Assembly: GCF_027257845.1 (NCBI RefSeq)
Contig: NZ_JAPVOT010000018.1
Span: 1 to 64,000, forward strand
Direction: 5' to 3'
Origin: Alteromonas sp. BMJM2
Lineage (GTDB): Bacteria; Pseudomonadota; Gammaproteobacteria; Enterobacterales; Alteromonadaceae
DNA length: 64,000 nucleotides
In this document: positions 25,396 through 35,250 of the stretch, in pieces
Layout: each line of letters opens with the position of its first letter
How positions within the stretch are numbered: the first letter of the stretch is position 1
Translations under genes and position numbers: made by a program
The notes under the pieces: model-generated
What the model saw: only the letters and a program-made list of their open reading frames with translations
Told to the model about the DNA's origin: nothing
The model's database searches: none

Positions 25396-26535
25396 ATGCA
25401 ACGGCGTACATTATTGAAAATTCTAGCGAGCGGTGCCGTTATGCTTCACTCGCCTACTTTATTTGCGGCTCAACAGACCGATAAAACAAAATCATTAAAG
25501 CGTGTGGTTTGGATATTGCAACGAGGCGCTGTAGACGGCTTGCATACAGTTATACCTGCCTTTGAGAAAAGTCTATCATCGATGCGCCCAAATTTAATGT
25601 CAGGGCTTGACGATGCCTTTGCTGTAGACAATAACTATAAATTTCATCCGTCACTCTACAATCTACACGATTTATTTAAGCGCAAAGAACTATCGTGTGT
25701 TGTAGCGACATCGACTGGATATAAAGGCCGATCTCATTTTGATGGTCAGGATTACTTGGAAAGCGGGTTGGCAAGTGCAAACTTACAGTCTGGCTGGCTT
25801 GGCCGTGCGATGAATGTCCTTGGCACCGAAGGTATAGCAATATCCAAGACAATGCCTTTAGCTTTTAGGAATTCACTACGAGGCAGTAACTTTTATCCAT
25901 CTAAATTTAATAAATCAATAGATAGCTTAACCGATGATCTAGCTGCGCTCTACCAATTTGATGAAAAACTCGCGAAATCACTGTCGGCAGGCAAGGAAAT
26001 AAAAGATGCATTGATGGGCGATAACAAGGGGAGCCGTCAATCCTCGTTTTCAAAATTGTGTAGCGAATGTGCCGATATAATGAAATCAAAATCGAATATA
26101 CAGTTTGTAATGTTAGAGAGCGGAGGCTGGGATACGCACAAGGCACAAAGCGCGAAATTGTCTAGAGAGTTAAAACAACTAGATAGCGGTATTGCACAGC
26201 TAAAGAAAGGCCTAGGCAGTGATTGGAACAATACTCTTGTATTAGTTACATCAGAATTTGGGAGAACTGTGCGAGAAAATGGCACAGGCGGCACTGATCA
26301 TGGCACGGCTGGTAGTATGTTTATTGCAGGGGGTTCTCACCTCGGTGGTTCCGTTCGTGGAGAATGGCCGGGCATTTCTGAATACAAACTATTTGAGAAC
26401 CGCGATTTACTGCCAACAACGAATACAATTTCTTGGATTGCCACAGCACTAAAACAGCACCTTAGTCTAAGCCCGAGTCAAATCAAATCTATTTTCCCCA
26501 ACGACTCCCCGTACGAACATAGACTTTTTGACTAA
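25396..26535 (+). CDS. DUF1501 family protein with Tat-type signal
   Basis: This 379-residue protein begins MQRRTLLKILASGAVMLHSPTLFAA, a twin-arginine-like leader. RGAVDGLHTVIPAFE, GWDTHKAQ, LVLVTSEFGRTVRENGTGGTDHGTAG and GEWPG are conserved DUF1501 motifs. The family is related in fold to the alkaline-phosphatase/sulfatase clan, and the D-H-G and WDTH motifs could hold metal ligands. It is translationally coupled to the DUF1800 gene (GGAG in the end of that gene). Its substrate is unknown. Confidence 0.85.
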   Translation: MQRRTLLKILASGAVMLHSPTLFAAQQTDKTKSLKRVVWILQRGAVDGLHTVIPAFEKSLSSMRPNLMSGLDDAFAVDNNYKFHPSLYNLHDLFKRKELSCVVATSTGYKGRSHFDGQDYLESGLASANLQSGWLGRAMNVLGTEGIAISKTMPLAFRNSLRGSNFYPSKFNKSIDSLTDDLAALYQFDEKLAKSLSAGKEIKDALMGDNKGSRQSSFSKLCSECADIMKSKSNIQFVMLESGGWDTHKAQSAKLSRELKQLDSGIAQLKKGLGSDWNNTLVLVTSEFGRTVRENGTGGTDHGTAGSMFIAGGSHLGGSVRGEWPGISEYKLFENRDLLPTTNTISWIATALKQHLSLSPSQIKSIFPNDSPYEHRLFD

Positions 26536-26886
26536 CTTACTGTGTATTAGGCTCGAGAAGCTATCAAAGTTTAACTAGCCAAAAATTAATTCATGAGGCT
26601 GTAATGTTTTTCAAAATCGTCTGTCTTAGACACCCTACCCAACGGGTTTACCATGTAAAGGCTATCATTGATATCCCTCGTCAAAATGAACAGACATCAA
26701 TTATTCCATATTTGCGATCATGCCTTAATTTTGGTTCGAATATCTAAGTTGCTTGCCCCTGAATTTACTAGGCTATCCTTAACGCCTCAAACGAAAACGT
26801 GAGCTACTTTTTTGCTCACCATTATTCAAAATAGGTTATATTGTTAGGAGTCGCACAGCTTTCAGTAATGCATCAACGGAGTGAAT
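26536..26886 (+). promoter_or_regulatory. Non-coding region before the GlyGly-tailed sulfatase
   Basis: I see no gene. GTGAGC and GCTCAC around 26801-26818 form a short hairpin with a T-rich loop. TTATATTGTTAGGAG close to the sulfatase start is A+T-rich and may hold its promoter. Confidence 0.35.
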
Positions 26887-29073
26887 ATGCACAAAGCTTT
26901 TATATTTTTTGGATTGTTAGTTCTGTGCATGCCAGCTCTTTCCCAACAACCCAAAAATGTCATTTTTATTCTCGCGGACGATCTTGGATGGAACGACACA
27001 TCAATTTATCAACCAAATAAATTTTATGAAACACCTAATATTGATGCTCTAGCTCAGAAGGGCATGACCTTCACTCATGCCTTTAGTAATAGTCCGCTAT
27101 GCTCACCCACTAGAGCGTCAATACTCACTGGACAAACACCAGCACGCCATAATATTTTAAATCCCAATATAAACAATACAGCAGTTAGACTCACCGCATT
27201 AGAACAGTCCGCGGGGCCAAGCGATCAACCTGCCACCACCCCGTTAACCGCCACGCGGTTAGATACTTCACTGCCAACCCTCGCGAAGGTTTTAAAAACA
27301 AAAAACTACCAAACTGCACATTTTGGCAAATGGCACCTTGGTGCTTCTCCATACAGCGCGTTAGAACACGGCTTTGATATTGATATTCCTCATTTTAGCG
27401 GTCCAAGTCCTACTGGAGGGTATCTTGCACCTTGGTCATTTGCCCCCAACCTTGAGCCAGATATACCGCTAGAACATATCGATATGCGCCTGGCCAAAGA
27501 AGCTAAGCAGTGGATTGCTGAGACTCATGCAAACGGTCCGTTCTTCGTTAACTTCTGGCCATTTTCCGTTCACGCTCCATTTAGTGCCAAAGCTGATTAC
27601 GTCACGTATTTTAGAGAGAAGCGCTCACCATTTAATAGCCAGCGCAGTGCGACCTACGCAGCGATGATCAAACATTTTGATGACGCTATTGGTATTTTAT
27701 ATAGCGCATTGGTAAATGCTGGTATAGAGAAAGACACCATAATCGTTTTCACCTCTGATAATGGTGGAAATATGTATGATGTATTAGGTGAAATACACCC
27801 AACGAGTAACTTTCCATTAAGGGGAGGTAAGGCAACGCAGTATTCAGGCGGAAATCGGGTTCCTACCTTTATAATTTGGCCGGGGTTGACGCAAAAAAAT
27901 ACAATAAGCGAAACGCCAATTCAGACAGTAGATTTTTATCCAACGCTACTTAGAGGACTGAATATTGACTTACCTAATGAGCACTTAATAGATGGTACTG
28001 ATATAAGACCTATTTTGACCGGCGACACCATTGATATGCGGCCCATTATTACGTATTACCCGACAATGCCGCGTATACCTGATTGGCTCCCCCCGTCAGC
28101 AACAATAATGTATGACGGCTGGAAACTTATAAAGACTTTTTTTTATGGCGAAGGTGAGCCTCACCGACACGCCCTATACAACATGGTTGATGATATCGAC
28201 GAAACGGTAAACTTGGCCAATGCAGCAACCGATAAACGCGACGAACTCGACAGTCTGTTGACAAGTTACCTTATGCTATCAGGTGCAGCGCTTCCTTTAC
28301 AAAATCCAGACTATCAACAAGGGGCGTTTAATTTCGATAGTATTGGTAACTCGGCAAGCAAATATAGATTGCCCGAGGACCGCGTATCTTCAAAATTAAC
28401 GCTTAATATCAACGCGTCGCGGCGTCAGGCTAGTGCTGGCGACAAAATCACCTTGTCATGGGAACTGTTAAACACAGAGGGAAAGAGCCAAGTAGACTAT
28501 CAACAATTTATGGGCCCAGATATCAGTGTTGAGGCAACAAGAGATAGACTTTCATTCATAGCTCCAGTGGTTAGTACTTCTCAATTCATCAGTTTCGCAT
28601 TTATTGCACAGGACAGCGTTAAAACAATTCGCAAGCAAATTGCTGTGCAAATACTACCCGTAAATAGCCCTCCCACTATTCGCATACTTAACAACAGTCT
28701 TTCAGCCACTGCTGGTAGCTCGGTATCCATTGAATACAAGCTCAGTGATACCAATAAAGATCTGCTTTCCCTGCAAGCAGTAAGCGCCTCACTTTCTCTG
28801 AATGAGGCTGTGGATGTAACGCAGAGTACTTACGGAGTTAGCATACCTAAGTCATTTTCCGGGAAAGAAGCCTCACTAAAGCTAACTGTGTCTGATGGCG
28901 ATACAACGGACAGCGAAACATTAATTATTTCAGTCTCACAGCCTAAGGCAGAAAGTAATACTCCAGATAATAGCTCAACTCCTGACACGTCCAATGGAGG
29001 AAGCATATTTTGGTCAATACCAGTCCTTTGGATATTTTTACGTGCGAGAAGTTATTTTGGTAGCAAGGCTTAA
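26887..29073 (+). CDS. S1-type sulfatase with C-terminal GlyGly-CTERM-like sorting signal
   Basis: From the ATG at 26887 (GGAG upstream; a GTG six bases earlier is possible) the protein has 728 residues. A signal peptide ends ALSQQ. The catalytic domain carries NVIFILADDLGWND (metal-binding Asp pair), the formylglycine signature CSPTR (Cys at about residue 72), GKWHLG and FTSDNGG. After residue about 480 come Ig-like domains (PPTIRILNNSLSATAGSSVSIEYKLSD). The end has a GGS, a hydrophobic stretch (IFWSIPVLWIFL) and basic RAR. This tripartite tail fits GlyGly-CTERM, recognised by rhombosortase in Alteromonadales and Vibrio. It would remove sulfate from algal sugars at the cell surface. A dedicated operon partner is not evident. 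Confidence 0.88.
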   Translation: MHKAFIFFGLLVLCMPALSQQPKNVIFILADDLGWNDTSIYQPNKFYETPNIDALAQKGMTFTHAFSNSPLCSPTRASILTGQTPARHNILNPNINNTAVRLTALEQSAGPSDQPATTPLTATRLDTSLPTLAKVLKTKNYQTAHFGKWHLGASPYSALEHGFDIDIPHFSGPSPTGGYLAPWSFAPNLEPDIPLEHIDMRLAKEAKQWIAETHANGPFFVNFWPFSVHAPFSAKADYVTYFREKRSPFNSQRSATYAAMIKHFDDAIGILYSALVNAGIEKDTIIVFTSDNGGNMYDVLGEIHPTSNFPLRGGKATQYSGGNRVPTFIIWPGLTQKNTISETPIQTVDFYPTLLRGLNIDLPNEHLIDGTDIRPILTGDTIDMRPIITYYPTMPRIPDWLPPSATIMYDGWKLIKTFFYGEGEPHRHALYNMVDDIDETVNLANAATDKRDELDSLLTSYLMLSGAALPLQNPDYQQGAFNFDSIGNSASKYRLPEDRVSSKLTLNINASRRQASAGDKITLSWELLNTEGKSQVDYQQFMGPDISVEATRDRLSFIAPVVSTSQFISFAFIAQDSVKTIRKQIAVQILPVNSPPTIRILNNSLSATAGSSVSIEYKLSDTNKDLLSLQAVSASLSLNEAVDVTQSTYGVSIPKSFSGKEASLKLTVSDGDTTDSETLIISVSQPKAESNTPDNSSTPDTSNGGSIFWSIPVLWIFLRARSYFGSKA

Positions 29074-29575
29074 AACAGTTCTATTACCAATATTTACTCG
29101 GTGCTTTGTTATGTCGCCATAGCACATCGTAGAGTTCTGGAAGCCCTTCAAATTACATCGCGGCTCTCGAGCTCAACTTAAAAATAACATAAAAGTTCTG
29201 TTACTAACGTTCCTTAAGTTTCCACTATTTGCTCTCAGTTAAATCCTACCGAACACCAAGTGATTAATTATGATTGTTAATGATATTTAAAAAACTCAAC
29301 CTTGTGGACATTACAATTATCAAAATATTTTGTACAACACTGAAATACTTAAACAAAATTATTTAATAATTTGACCCTTGAAAATAAATGTCGAAAACGT
29401 AGAAGCGATATCACTCAAAAATATTCAGTATTAGACTAATGAATAGTCTAAGTTTCATTACAAATGATGACAAATGACTTGTTTTGACTGTTTCATGTGG
29501 TTAATATGGGTTCACAAAGATTTAACAATACATTTAAGAAACACACTTAAATCACACAACAAAGAGAATGGGTCG
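29074..29575 (+). promoter_or_regulatory. Regulatory region of TonB receptor 2
   Basis: About 500 A+T-rich bases without a convincing gene. ATTGTTAATGAT (29273-29284) matches, in the same orientation relative to the gene, the motif upstream of receptor 1. GAGAA at about 29564-29568 is the ribosome-binding site of the receptor. Confidence 0.55.
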
Positions 29576-32500
29576 ATGCAGAATACAAGATCAAATATAA
29601 ATAGAAAGCTGTTGGGCAACACAGCAGCACTTTTATTAACCATTAGTTCTCCTACATTGCTCGCGCAAGAAGTGAACACGGCAGTTAATAGCGCACAGCA
29701 GAATACTGACAAAAAGCAGCAAGACGAGAGCGTAGAAGTTATTGAAGTCTCTGGTGTAAGAGCCTCGCTTGAAGATGCGCTTAATACCAAACGTAACGCC
29801 GCATCTATCGTTGATGCTATCTCAGCTACTGATATCGATGCTTTGCCTGCATTAGATTTTGGTGAGGCACTTCAAGCTATTCCGGGCGTTCAGTTGAACA
29901 CTGATGAAGAAGGCAGACAAAGTACTATCAGTCTTCGTGGTTTAGGTAGTGGGTTCGTAAAAACAACGGCAATGGGCCAATCGTTTGCGACGCCCTCGGG
30001 CGCAAATAACATTAATGCTGTGGGCGAACCAAATCCATTTGCAGCATTTGAAGCCAGTATTTTTGACGGTGTAACCGTTGTTAAAAGTCCGACAGCAGAC
30101 CTTCAGGCTGGAGGTATTGCCGGTATCGTCGATCAGAAGCTTCAGCAAGCCTTGTCAAAGAAAGACGGTTCAGCATCAATAAGTGTAGGCGGACGCTATG
30201 AGGATCTAACAGGTAACGTAGACCCGAACTTTAGGATCTCTGGCGTTAAACACCTTATGGACAAGAAATTAGGTGTAGCTTTCAAGCTGGCGGGTTCAGG
30301 ACAAACATTTAGACGAGATACTTTTGATATTGTCGATTATACATCTGTAGATACTGTGGACGGAGATGTTCGTGCCACCAATATTGCCGAGTATCGCGAG
30401 AAATGGGGCTTAGCTGAAGATGCACAACTTACAGCGCCAGCGCGCGCTCGAAACGTAAGTGAGTACAGTGATGGCGATAGAATCTCGTTCTCTGGTAATA
30501 TCGAGTACCGCGTCAGTGAAAACTTTAAGCTTGGCGCGCATTTACTCTTCTCAGAACGTGACTTAGCTGACGGAACGAAAGAAGCTTCAACTATCAGCCC
30601 TGGCTTTAATACTCGCCGTCGTGACAGAGATAATTTCGATGCTCGCGTAACACTAGATATGGATACAGCACCGTTTGCTTACGATAGAACTTCTGACGAA
30701 GAAGGCGCTCCTTTAGTGTATGCAGTATCTAACTATGACTTCACGGATGGCTCTCTTCAAACAGAAAACCGTAAGACCACTTTTAGAGAGAAAACAGAAG
30801 GCATTATTCTTTACGCTGACTACTTCACAGACGAATGGGCTTTCGACGGCACGCTTACGCATTCTGAGGCTAGCAATGAGTTTCAAAACGTAGGATTTAC
30901 ATTTTTATCTAACCAAGATTGGCGCGACTCTTTCAATTTTACAGACGCAGACGGTCGTCGAAATGGCGTAGATAGCGTTCCAACTGGCTTTAATGGCTCT
31001 ATTAACTCAGGCAACGGCAACTTAGACAATATCTTTGTTCAAGGTGAATACGATCAGCCATATGTTTATAACAACCTAGTATGGCAGGTTCCAAATTTAA
31101 GTTCGTTAAGCGTTAACTCAGTATCTGACGCTAACCAAGGCAGACGCCTAGCATTCAGAATTACAGGCCGCGTTCGCGATTTGTCTAGAGAAGTAAGCAG
31201 TGCTGAATTTAACGCAGAGCGCTTCGTTGATTTTGGCTTAGGCGACGCACTAAACTTTGAAACTATAAAATTTGGCGCGAGGTTCTCAAGAGAGTCTCTT
31301 GAAAGTATCGACCAAGGACAAGGTTTAGCCGGTGTTGATACAAGTAATATCTCTGATGCATTCTTAACCGATAACATATTGTCTTCAGAGCAAGGTGATT
31401 ACTTTGGCGGAAATATCCCTGGTACATTTGACAACACATCAGGATGGTTGACCATCGACAATGATTTAGCATTGGACATGTTACAGCAAGGCATCGAGAC
31501 CGATGTCAATAATATCCCGACTGCGACCTCTTTTAGCACTCCATTTGCAGGTTTAGAGCGCAACAGAACCGGGTTTTGGGACCAGCAGGACCGAAACAGC
31601 GGTTTACCAAATAACCTAGGCTTTAACTTTGCTGCAGACCAAGATATCTTAGCAGTGTATGCCATGACTGACTTTGGCGGAGAGCTAGGATCAGTTCCGT
31701 ATCGCGGCAATATTGGCGTTCGCCATATTCAAACCGATAATACGTTTGATGGATTTGAAACCCAAGTGGATGATCGAGGTCGAAATGGTATAGCAGCACC
31801 GGTTACTTTTGAAGACGATTATCAACATACGCTGCCTATGGCAAACATTACTTTCGAAGTTCACGAAGACGTGTTGCTCAGAGGTGCATACTATGAAGGT
31901 ATCGTTCGTCCTAACCTACTTGCACAGCGTCCAACTGCCGCTTTGCGCGGAGGCAATCAATCGGTTCGTTTAGACCTACCGACAGCAACAGTACGTCCTT
32001 ATGAAGCGAAGAATTACGACCTTTCAGTAGAGTGGTATAACCGCGAAGGTAGTGCAATCTCAGTAGGTTACTTTAAGAAAGAGATCACAAACTTATTTGA
32101 TTCTGAACAAGGCTTTTGTCCTGAGCCAGGTACAAACCCCATTGTTGACCGCTTACTGGGCGACATAGAGCGCACACCTGGGACTAATGGACGAGAGTTT
32201 GGTTGTATTCAAACGACACCTATCATTGACGATGACGGTAACGAAAACTTGAGAGAAGTAAATATCACTGCTCCTATCAATATTTCAGATAAAATTACCG
32301 TTACAGGCTATGAGGTTGCAATCCAGCAGAAGCTTGATTTTCTTCCTTACCCGTGGAACGGCTTTGGCGGTGTATTTAACTACACAAGCTTAGATCAAGA
32401 AGGCAGTGAAATTGAGTTAACGCGTGTATCACCGGAATCGTTCAACGTAATTACCTACTGGGAAAATGACGGAATAAGCTTACGCTTGTCGTACAACTGG

Positions 32501-32746
32501 CGTGACGATCAAACGCTTAGAGGCGCTAACTCGTTCTTAGGTACTAATGCCCGTACAAGAAAGGCAATAGGCCGATTGGATTTTGTAGGTCAATATGCGC
32601 TTAATGACAAAACTAAGTTGTTCTTACGTGCTTTCAACTTAACTGATGAAGTTGGCGAGGAGTTCTTAGGCACAGACGAACGTGCTGTCAGCCGTTTAAC
32701 GTATACAGGACGTATCTATCAATTAGCTGTTAACTACAGATTCTAA
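29576..32746 (+). CDS. TonB-dependent receptor 2 (oligosaccharide uptake)
   Basis: I place the start at the ATG at 29576 because it gives a good signal peptide (NRKLLGNTAALLLTISSPTLLAQ) and has AGAGAA nine bases upstream; the frame is open 34 codons further. The product has 1056 residues. It has a TonB-box-like VEVIEVSGVRASLEDALNTKR, a plug with VDAISATDIDALPALDFGEALQAIPGVQLN, SLRGLGSGFVKTTAMGQSFATPSG and VVKSPTADLQAGGIAGIVDQ, and a barrel ending LAVNYRF. It is clearly paralogous to receptor 1. Both flank the DUF1800/DUF1501/sulfatase block, so they probably import the products of those enzymes. Confidence 0.92.
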   Translation: MQNTRSNINRKLLGNTAALLLTISSPTLLAQEVNTAVNSAQQNTDKKQQDESVEVIEVSGVRASLEDALNTKRNAASIVDAISATDIDALPALDFGEALQAIPGVQLNTDEEGRQSTISLRGLGSGFVKTTAMGQSFATPSGANNINAVGEPNPFAAFEASIFDGVTVVKSPTADLQAGGIAGIVDQKLQQALSKKDGSASISVGGRYEDLTGNVDPNFRISGVKHLMDKKLGVAFKLAGSGQTFRRDTFDIVDYTSVDTVDGDVRATNIAEYREKWGLAEDAQLTAPARARNVSEYSDGDRISFSGNIEYRVSENFKLGAHLLFSERDLADGTKEASTISPGFNTRRRDRDNFDARVTLDMDTAPFAYDRTSDEEGAPLVYAVSNYDFTDGSLQTENRKTTFREKTEGIILYADYFTDEWAFDGTLTHSEASNEFQNVGFTFLSNQDWRDSFNFTDADGRRNGVDSVPTGFNGSINSGNGNLDNIFVQGEYDQPYVYNNLVWQVPNLSSLSVNSVSDANQGRRLAFRITGRVRDLSREVSSAEFNAERFVDFGLGDALNFETIKFGARFSRESLESIDQGQGLAGVDTSNISDAFLTDNILSSEQGDYFGGNIPGTFDNTSGWLTIDNDLALDMLQQGIETDVNNIPTATSFSTPFAGLERNRTGFWDQQDRNSGLPNNLGFNFAADQDILAVYAMTDFGGELGSVPYRGNIGVRHIQTDNTFDGFETQVDDRGRNGIAAPVTFEDDYQHTLPMANITFEVHEDVLLRGAYYEGIVRPNLLAQRPTAALRGGNQSVRLDLPTATVRPYEAKNYDLSVEWYNREGSAISVGYFKKEITNLFDSEQGFCPEPGTNPIVDRLLGDIERTPGTNGREFGCIQTTPIIDDDGNENLREVNITAPINISDKITVTGYEVAIQQKLDFLPYPWNGFGGVFNYTSLDQEGSEIELTRVSPESFNVITYWENDGISLRLSYNWRDDQTLRGANSFLGTNARTRKAIGRLDFVGQYALNDKTKLFLRAFNLTDEVGEEFLGTDERAVSRLTYTGRIYQLAVNYRF

Positions 32747-32757
32747 TTGTAACAAGT

Positions 32758-32793
32758 AAGGTTGGCTGGGGCGCAAGCCCTCGCCTTCTTTAT
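32758..32793 (+). terminator. Terminator after TonB receptor 2
   Basis: An imperfect G+C-rich stem (AAGG...GCTGGGGC with GCCCTCGCCTT, loop GCAA) is followed by CTTTAT, starting 12 bases after the receptor stop. Confidence 0.6.
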
Positions 32794-32901
32794 AGTTTTC
32801 ACAAGAACCTTCAAAATTTTACGCAAATTTTACGCGTTTTCACTTCCCTTCCTTGATACATTTAACACAGTATTTTCACAAAGAACAATTGAGTTAACTG
32901 T

Positions 32902-33903
32902 ATGCGCGATATCGCAGTTACATGCTCCATTATGATATTTGCTGTTCTGGTAAGTTGGCTGCTAAGCAGTTCATTTTTACCGTTAGGTGGTACGCTACTC
33001 ATCTTGCAGCTTGGCTCTGTTGCCTGTGCAATTATATTTTCTCGCTTTAACGGTATTTTAGCGGCTCTGTTTGGCGCCGTGAGCTTCAACTTTTTCTTCA
33101 CCGAGCCTTTTTATTCAGTTCGAATGAGCAATGCCGACGATGTCGTTAATATGGCAACTTTCATTGTCGTCGCCATTCTGACAAGTGAATTAACTGCGTT
33201 TTATAAGAAACAACAAACAGCCCTTCGAAAGGCCCAATTACAGGCGAATGTACTTCGTTCAGTTTCACACGACTTACGTACACCACTCTCCTCAATTATA
33301 GGCTCTATGGAAACATTAGATTCTTACTATCACTCATTATCTGAAGAAGATAAGCGAGAATTAATAAAAGGCAGCATCTCTGAGAGCAGGCGTTTACACA
33401 CCTATGTCGAGAATATTCTTCAAGCCACAAAAATTCAGAGCGACTTACTCATTGCAGGAAGAGAGAAAGTCACTATCCGCTTTATCATTGATAACCTCTT
33501 AGCTAGGTTTAGCACCAACCGGATTTTCGTTACCTATAAAAACAGCAATGAGCATTTTACTGCTAGCGGGCCGCTTCTGGAGCAAGCGTTATTTAATATA
33601 ATCGACAATGCACTTAAATTTAGCAGCCAAGCAGTGAAAGTGATTGTTAGCAACGACGCGAAAAACACATACTTTTCTATTGAGGACTCAGGCATTGGCC
33701 TTAAAAATGGCGATACTGAATCACCTTTCCTCCTGTTCTCTTCTTCACGCGATGGTGATGTTGGAAGAGGCGGTATTGGTCTTGGACTTAATGTGGCCAA
33801 AGGAATAGCAGAAGCTCATAAAGGAACGCTGATACTTCAAAATTTGGATCAAGGTTGTCGTGCAATTCTTTCTATCCCTAATTTAAGCGAGCAGTTTTCA
33901 TGA
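32902..33903 (+). CDS. KdpD-like sensor histidine kinase lacking the N-terminal Kdp domain
   Basis: This 333-residue protein begins with four hydrophobic segments in a DUF4118-type membrane domain (residues about 5-100, FNGILAALFGAVSFNFFFTEPFYS is typical of KdpD). A HisKA box (SVSHDLRTPLSSI, phospho-acceptor His), N box (NIIDNALKF) and G boxes (EDSGIGL, GGIGLGLNVAKGI) follow. Full-length KdpD has about 900 residues with an N-terminal ATP-binding and Usp domain that is absent here. It overlaps the response regulator gene by four bases and heads an operon with potassium-uptake genes, so it most likely senses potassium or osmotic state. Confidence 0.9.
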   Translation: MRDIAVTCSIMIFAVLVSWLLSSSFLPLGGTLLILQLGSVACAIIFSRFNGILAALFGAVSFNFFFTEPFYSVRMSNADDVVNMATFIVVAILTSELTAFYKKQQTALRKAQLQANVLRSVSHDLRTPLSSIIGSMETLDSYYHSLSEEDKRELIKGSISESRRLHTYVENILQATKIQSDLLIAGREKVTIRFIIDNLLARFSTNRIFVTYKNSNEHFTASGPLLEQALFNIIDNALKFSSQAVKVIVSNDAKNTYFSIEDSGIGLKNGDTESPFLLFSSSRDGDVGRGGIGLGLNVAKGIAEAHKGTLILQNLDQGCRAILSIPNLSEQFS

Positions 33904-34592
33904 ATACCGTTCTGATTGTTGAAGATGAAACTCACATTCGCCGAATGATAAGTATCGCTTTGAAAGCTGAAGGGTTTAAAACTAAAGAATCAGGTAGCGT
34001 GCAAGACGGACTAGTACTTGCTCTAAAAGAAAAGCCTGAATTAATAATATTGGATCTTGGACTTCCTGATGGGGATGGCAAAGAAATCCTAAGGCGCGTG
34101 AGACAGACTAGCAGCGTACCCATTTTGGTTTTATCAGCGCGACATTCAGAGGATGACAAAGTCGAGCTTTTAATGTCAGGAGCAAATGATTACGTGAGTA
34201 AACCGTTCAGTATAAAGGAACTGATTGCTCGTATAAGGGTTCTCCTACGCGATATTACGCCAGTTATTCCTGAAGCTGAACGCATAAGAAATTTTCAAGA
34301 CCTCAACCTCGACTTAAATAGTGGGTTGTTAACCTTTGGAAAGACGCATGTTTCGCTCACACCCAAAGAGCTCTTGTTGATGGATGTTTTAACAAGGGAT
34401 GTTGGGATTTTCGTCAACCAGACAGTGCTTATGCGCACAATTTGGGGGAACCATAATAGCGAAGATACCCATTACATTAGAATTTTGATTAGCCACTTAA
34501 GAAAAAAACTTTCATCACTGAACACAAATCAATTTTCAATAGAGACTTCCGCGGGCCACGGCTACCGGTTTGTATTTAATCACTCGGAGTAA
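33900..34592 (+). CDS. KdpE-like response regulator
   Basis: This 230-residue OmpR/PhoB-type regulator has a receiver domain with the acidic pair EDE, phospho-acceptor Asp in LIILDLGLPDGDG and the conserved Lys in VSKPFSIKEL. A winged-helix domain follows (LTPKELLLMDVL, HYIRILISHLRKKL, GHGYRF). Closest to KdpE in organisation. The start overlaps the kinase stop as ATGA. It probably controls the ktrAB genes downstream, since no kdpFABC genes are seen. Confidence 0.9.
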   Translation: MNTVLIVEDETHIRRMISIALKAEGFKTKESGSVQDGLVLALKEKPELIILDLGLPDGDGKEILRRVRQTSSVPILVLSARHSEDDKVELLMSGANDYVSKPFSIKELIARIRVLLRDITPVIPEAERIRNFQDLNLDLNSGLLTFGKTHVSLTPKELLLMDVLTRDVGIFVNQTVLMRTIWGNHNSEDTHYIRILISHLRKKLSSLNTNQFSIETSAGHGYRFVFNHSE

Positions 34593-34596
34593 ACTT

Positions 34597-35250
34597 ATGG
34601 CACATTTTACGGTAATAGGGTTAGGCCGATTTGGATTAACAGCTAGCACTGAACTTATACATATGGGGCATACTGTCACTGGGATCGATAAAGACGAGAA
34701 GCTCGCTGAACAATACGCAGGACAATTAACTCAAACGCTTATATGCGATGTCACTGATGAAAGGGCGCTTAAAGAATTAAACCTTTGTCAAAGTGAAGCG
34801 GTTCTTGTTGCAATAGGTGAAGATATGCAAGCCAGCTTGCTGTGTACACTGCATATTAAAAACTTAGGCGTCAAAGACATCTGGGTGAAAGCAAACACAG
34901 CAGCACACCATACAATACTCTCCAAATTAGGTGTGACGCGAATTGTACACCCCGAGGAAGAGATGGGTGCGCGTGTTGCACAGGCATTAAATTATCCCAT
35001 GGTGAGTGATTATCTAAGCGTTGGCCATGGCAATTATATAGTCGACATACATCTTCCATTGTCTTTTCAGCCTACTAGCATAGAGCAATTAATTAAAGGT
35101 TTTGAAAATTCGATACATTGTTTACTGTTAAAACGGGAGCAAGAAGTAACACAATCTCCATCCGCTTCTCATATTGTACGCGAACGCGATACACTTATTA
35201 TGTATGGCCCTAAAGAGGCCTTAGTCAGAATTGCTCCAAGGTTGAAGTAA
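34597..35250 (+). CDS. ktrA: KtrA/TrkA-type potassium uptake regulatory subunit
   Basis: I use the ATG at 34597, with GGAG eight bases upstream. The 217-residue protein has an RCK_N Rossmann domain (MAHFTVIGLGRFGLT, with the GxGxxG nucleotide loop and VTGIDKDE ending strand two) and an RCK_C domain from about residue 135. RCK subunits form a cytosolic ring that binds NAD(H) or adenine nucleotides and gates the membrane channel. It overlaps ktrB by one base (taATG), indicating coupled production of both subunits. Confidence 0.92.
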   Translation: MAHFTVIGLGRFGLTASTELIHMGHTVTGIDKDEKLAEQYAGQLTQTLICDVTDERALKELNLCQSEAVLVAIGEDMQASLLCTLHIKNLGVKDIWVKANTAAHHTILSKLGVTRIVHPEEEMGARVAQALNYPMVSDYLSVGHGNYIVDIHLPLSFQPTSIEQLIKGFENSIHCLLLKREQEVTQSPSASHIVRERDTLIMYGPKEALVRIAPRLK

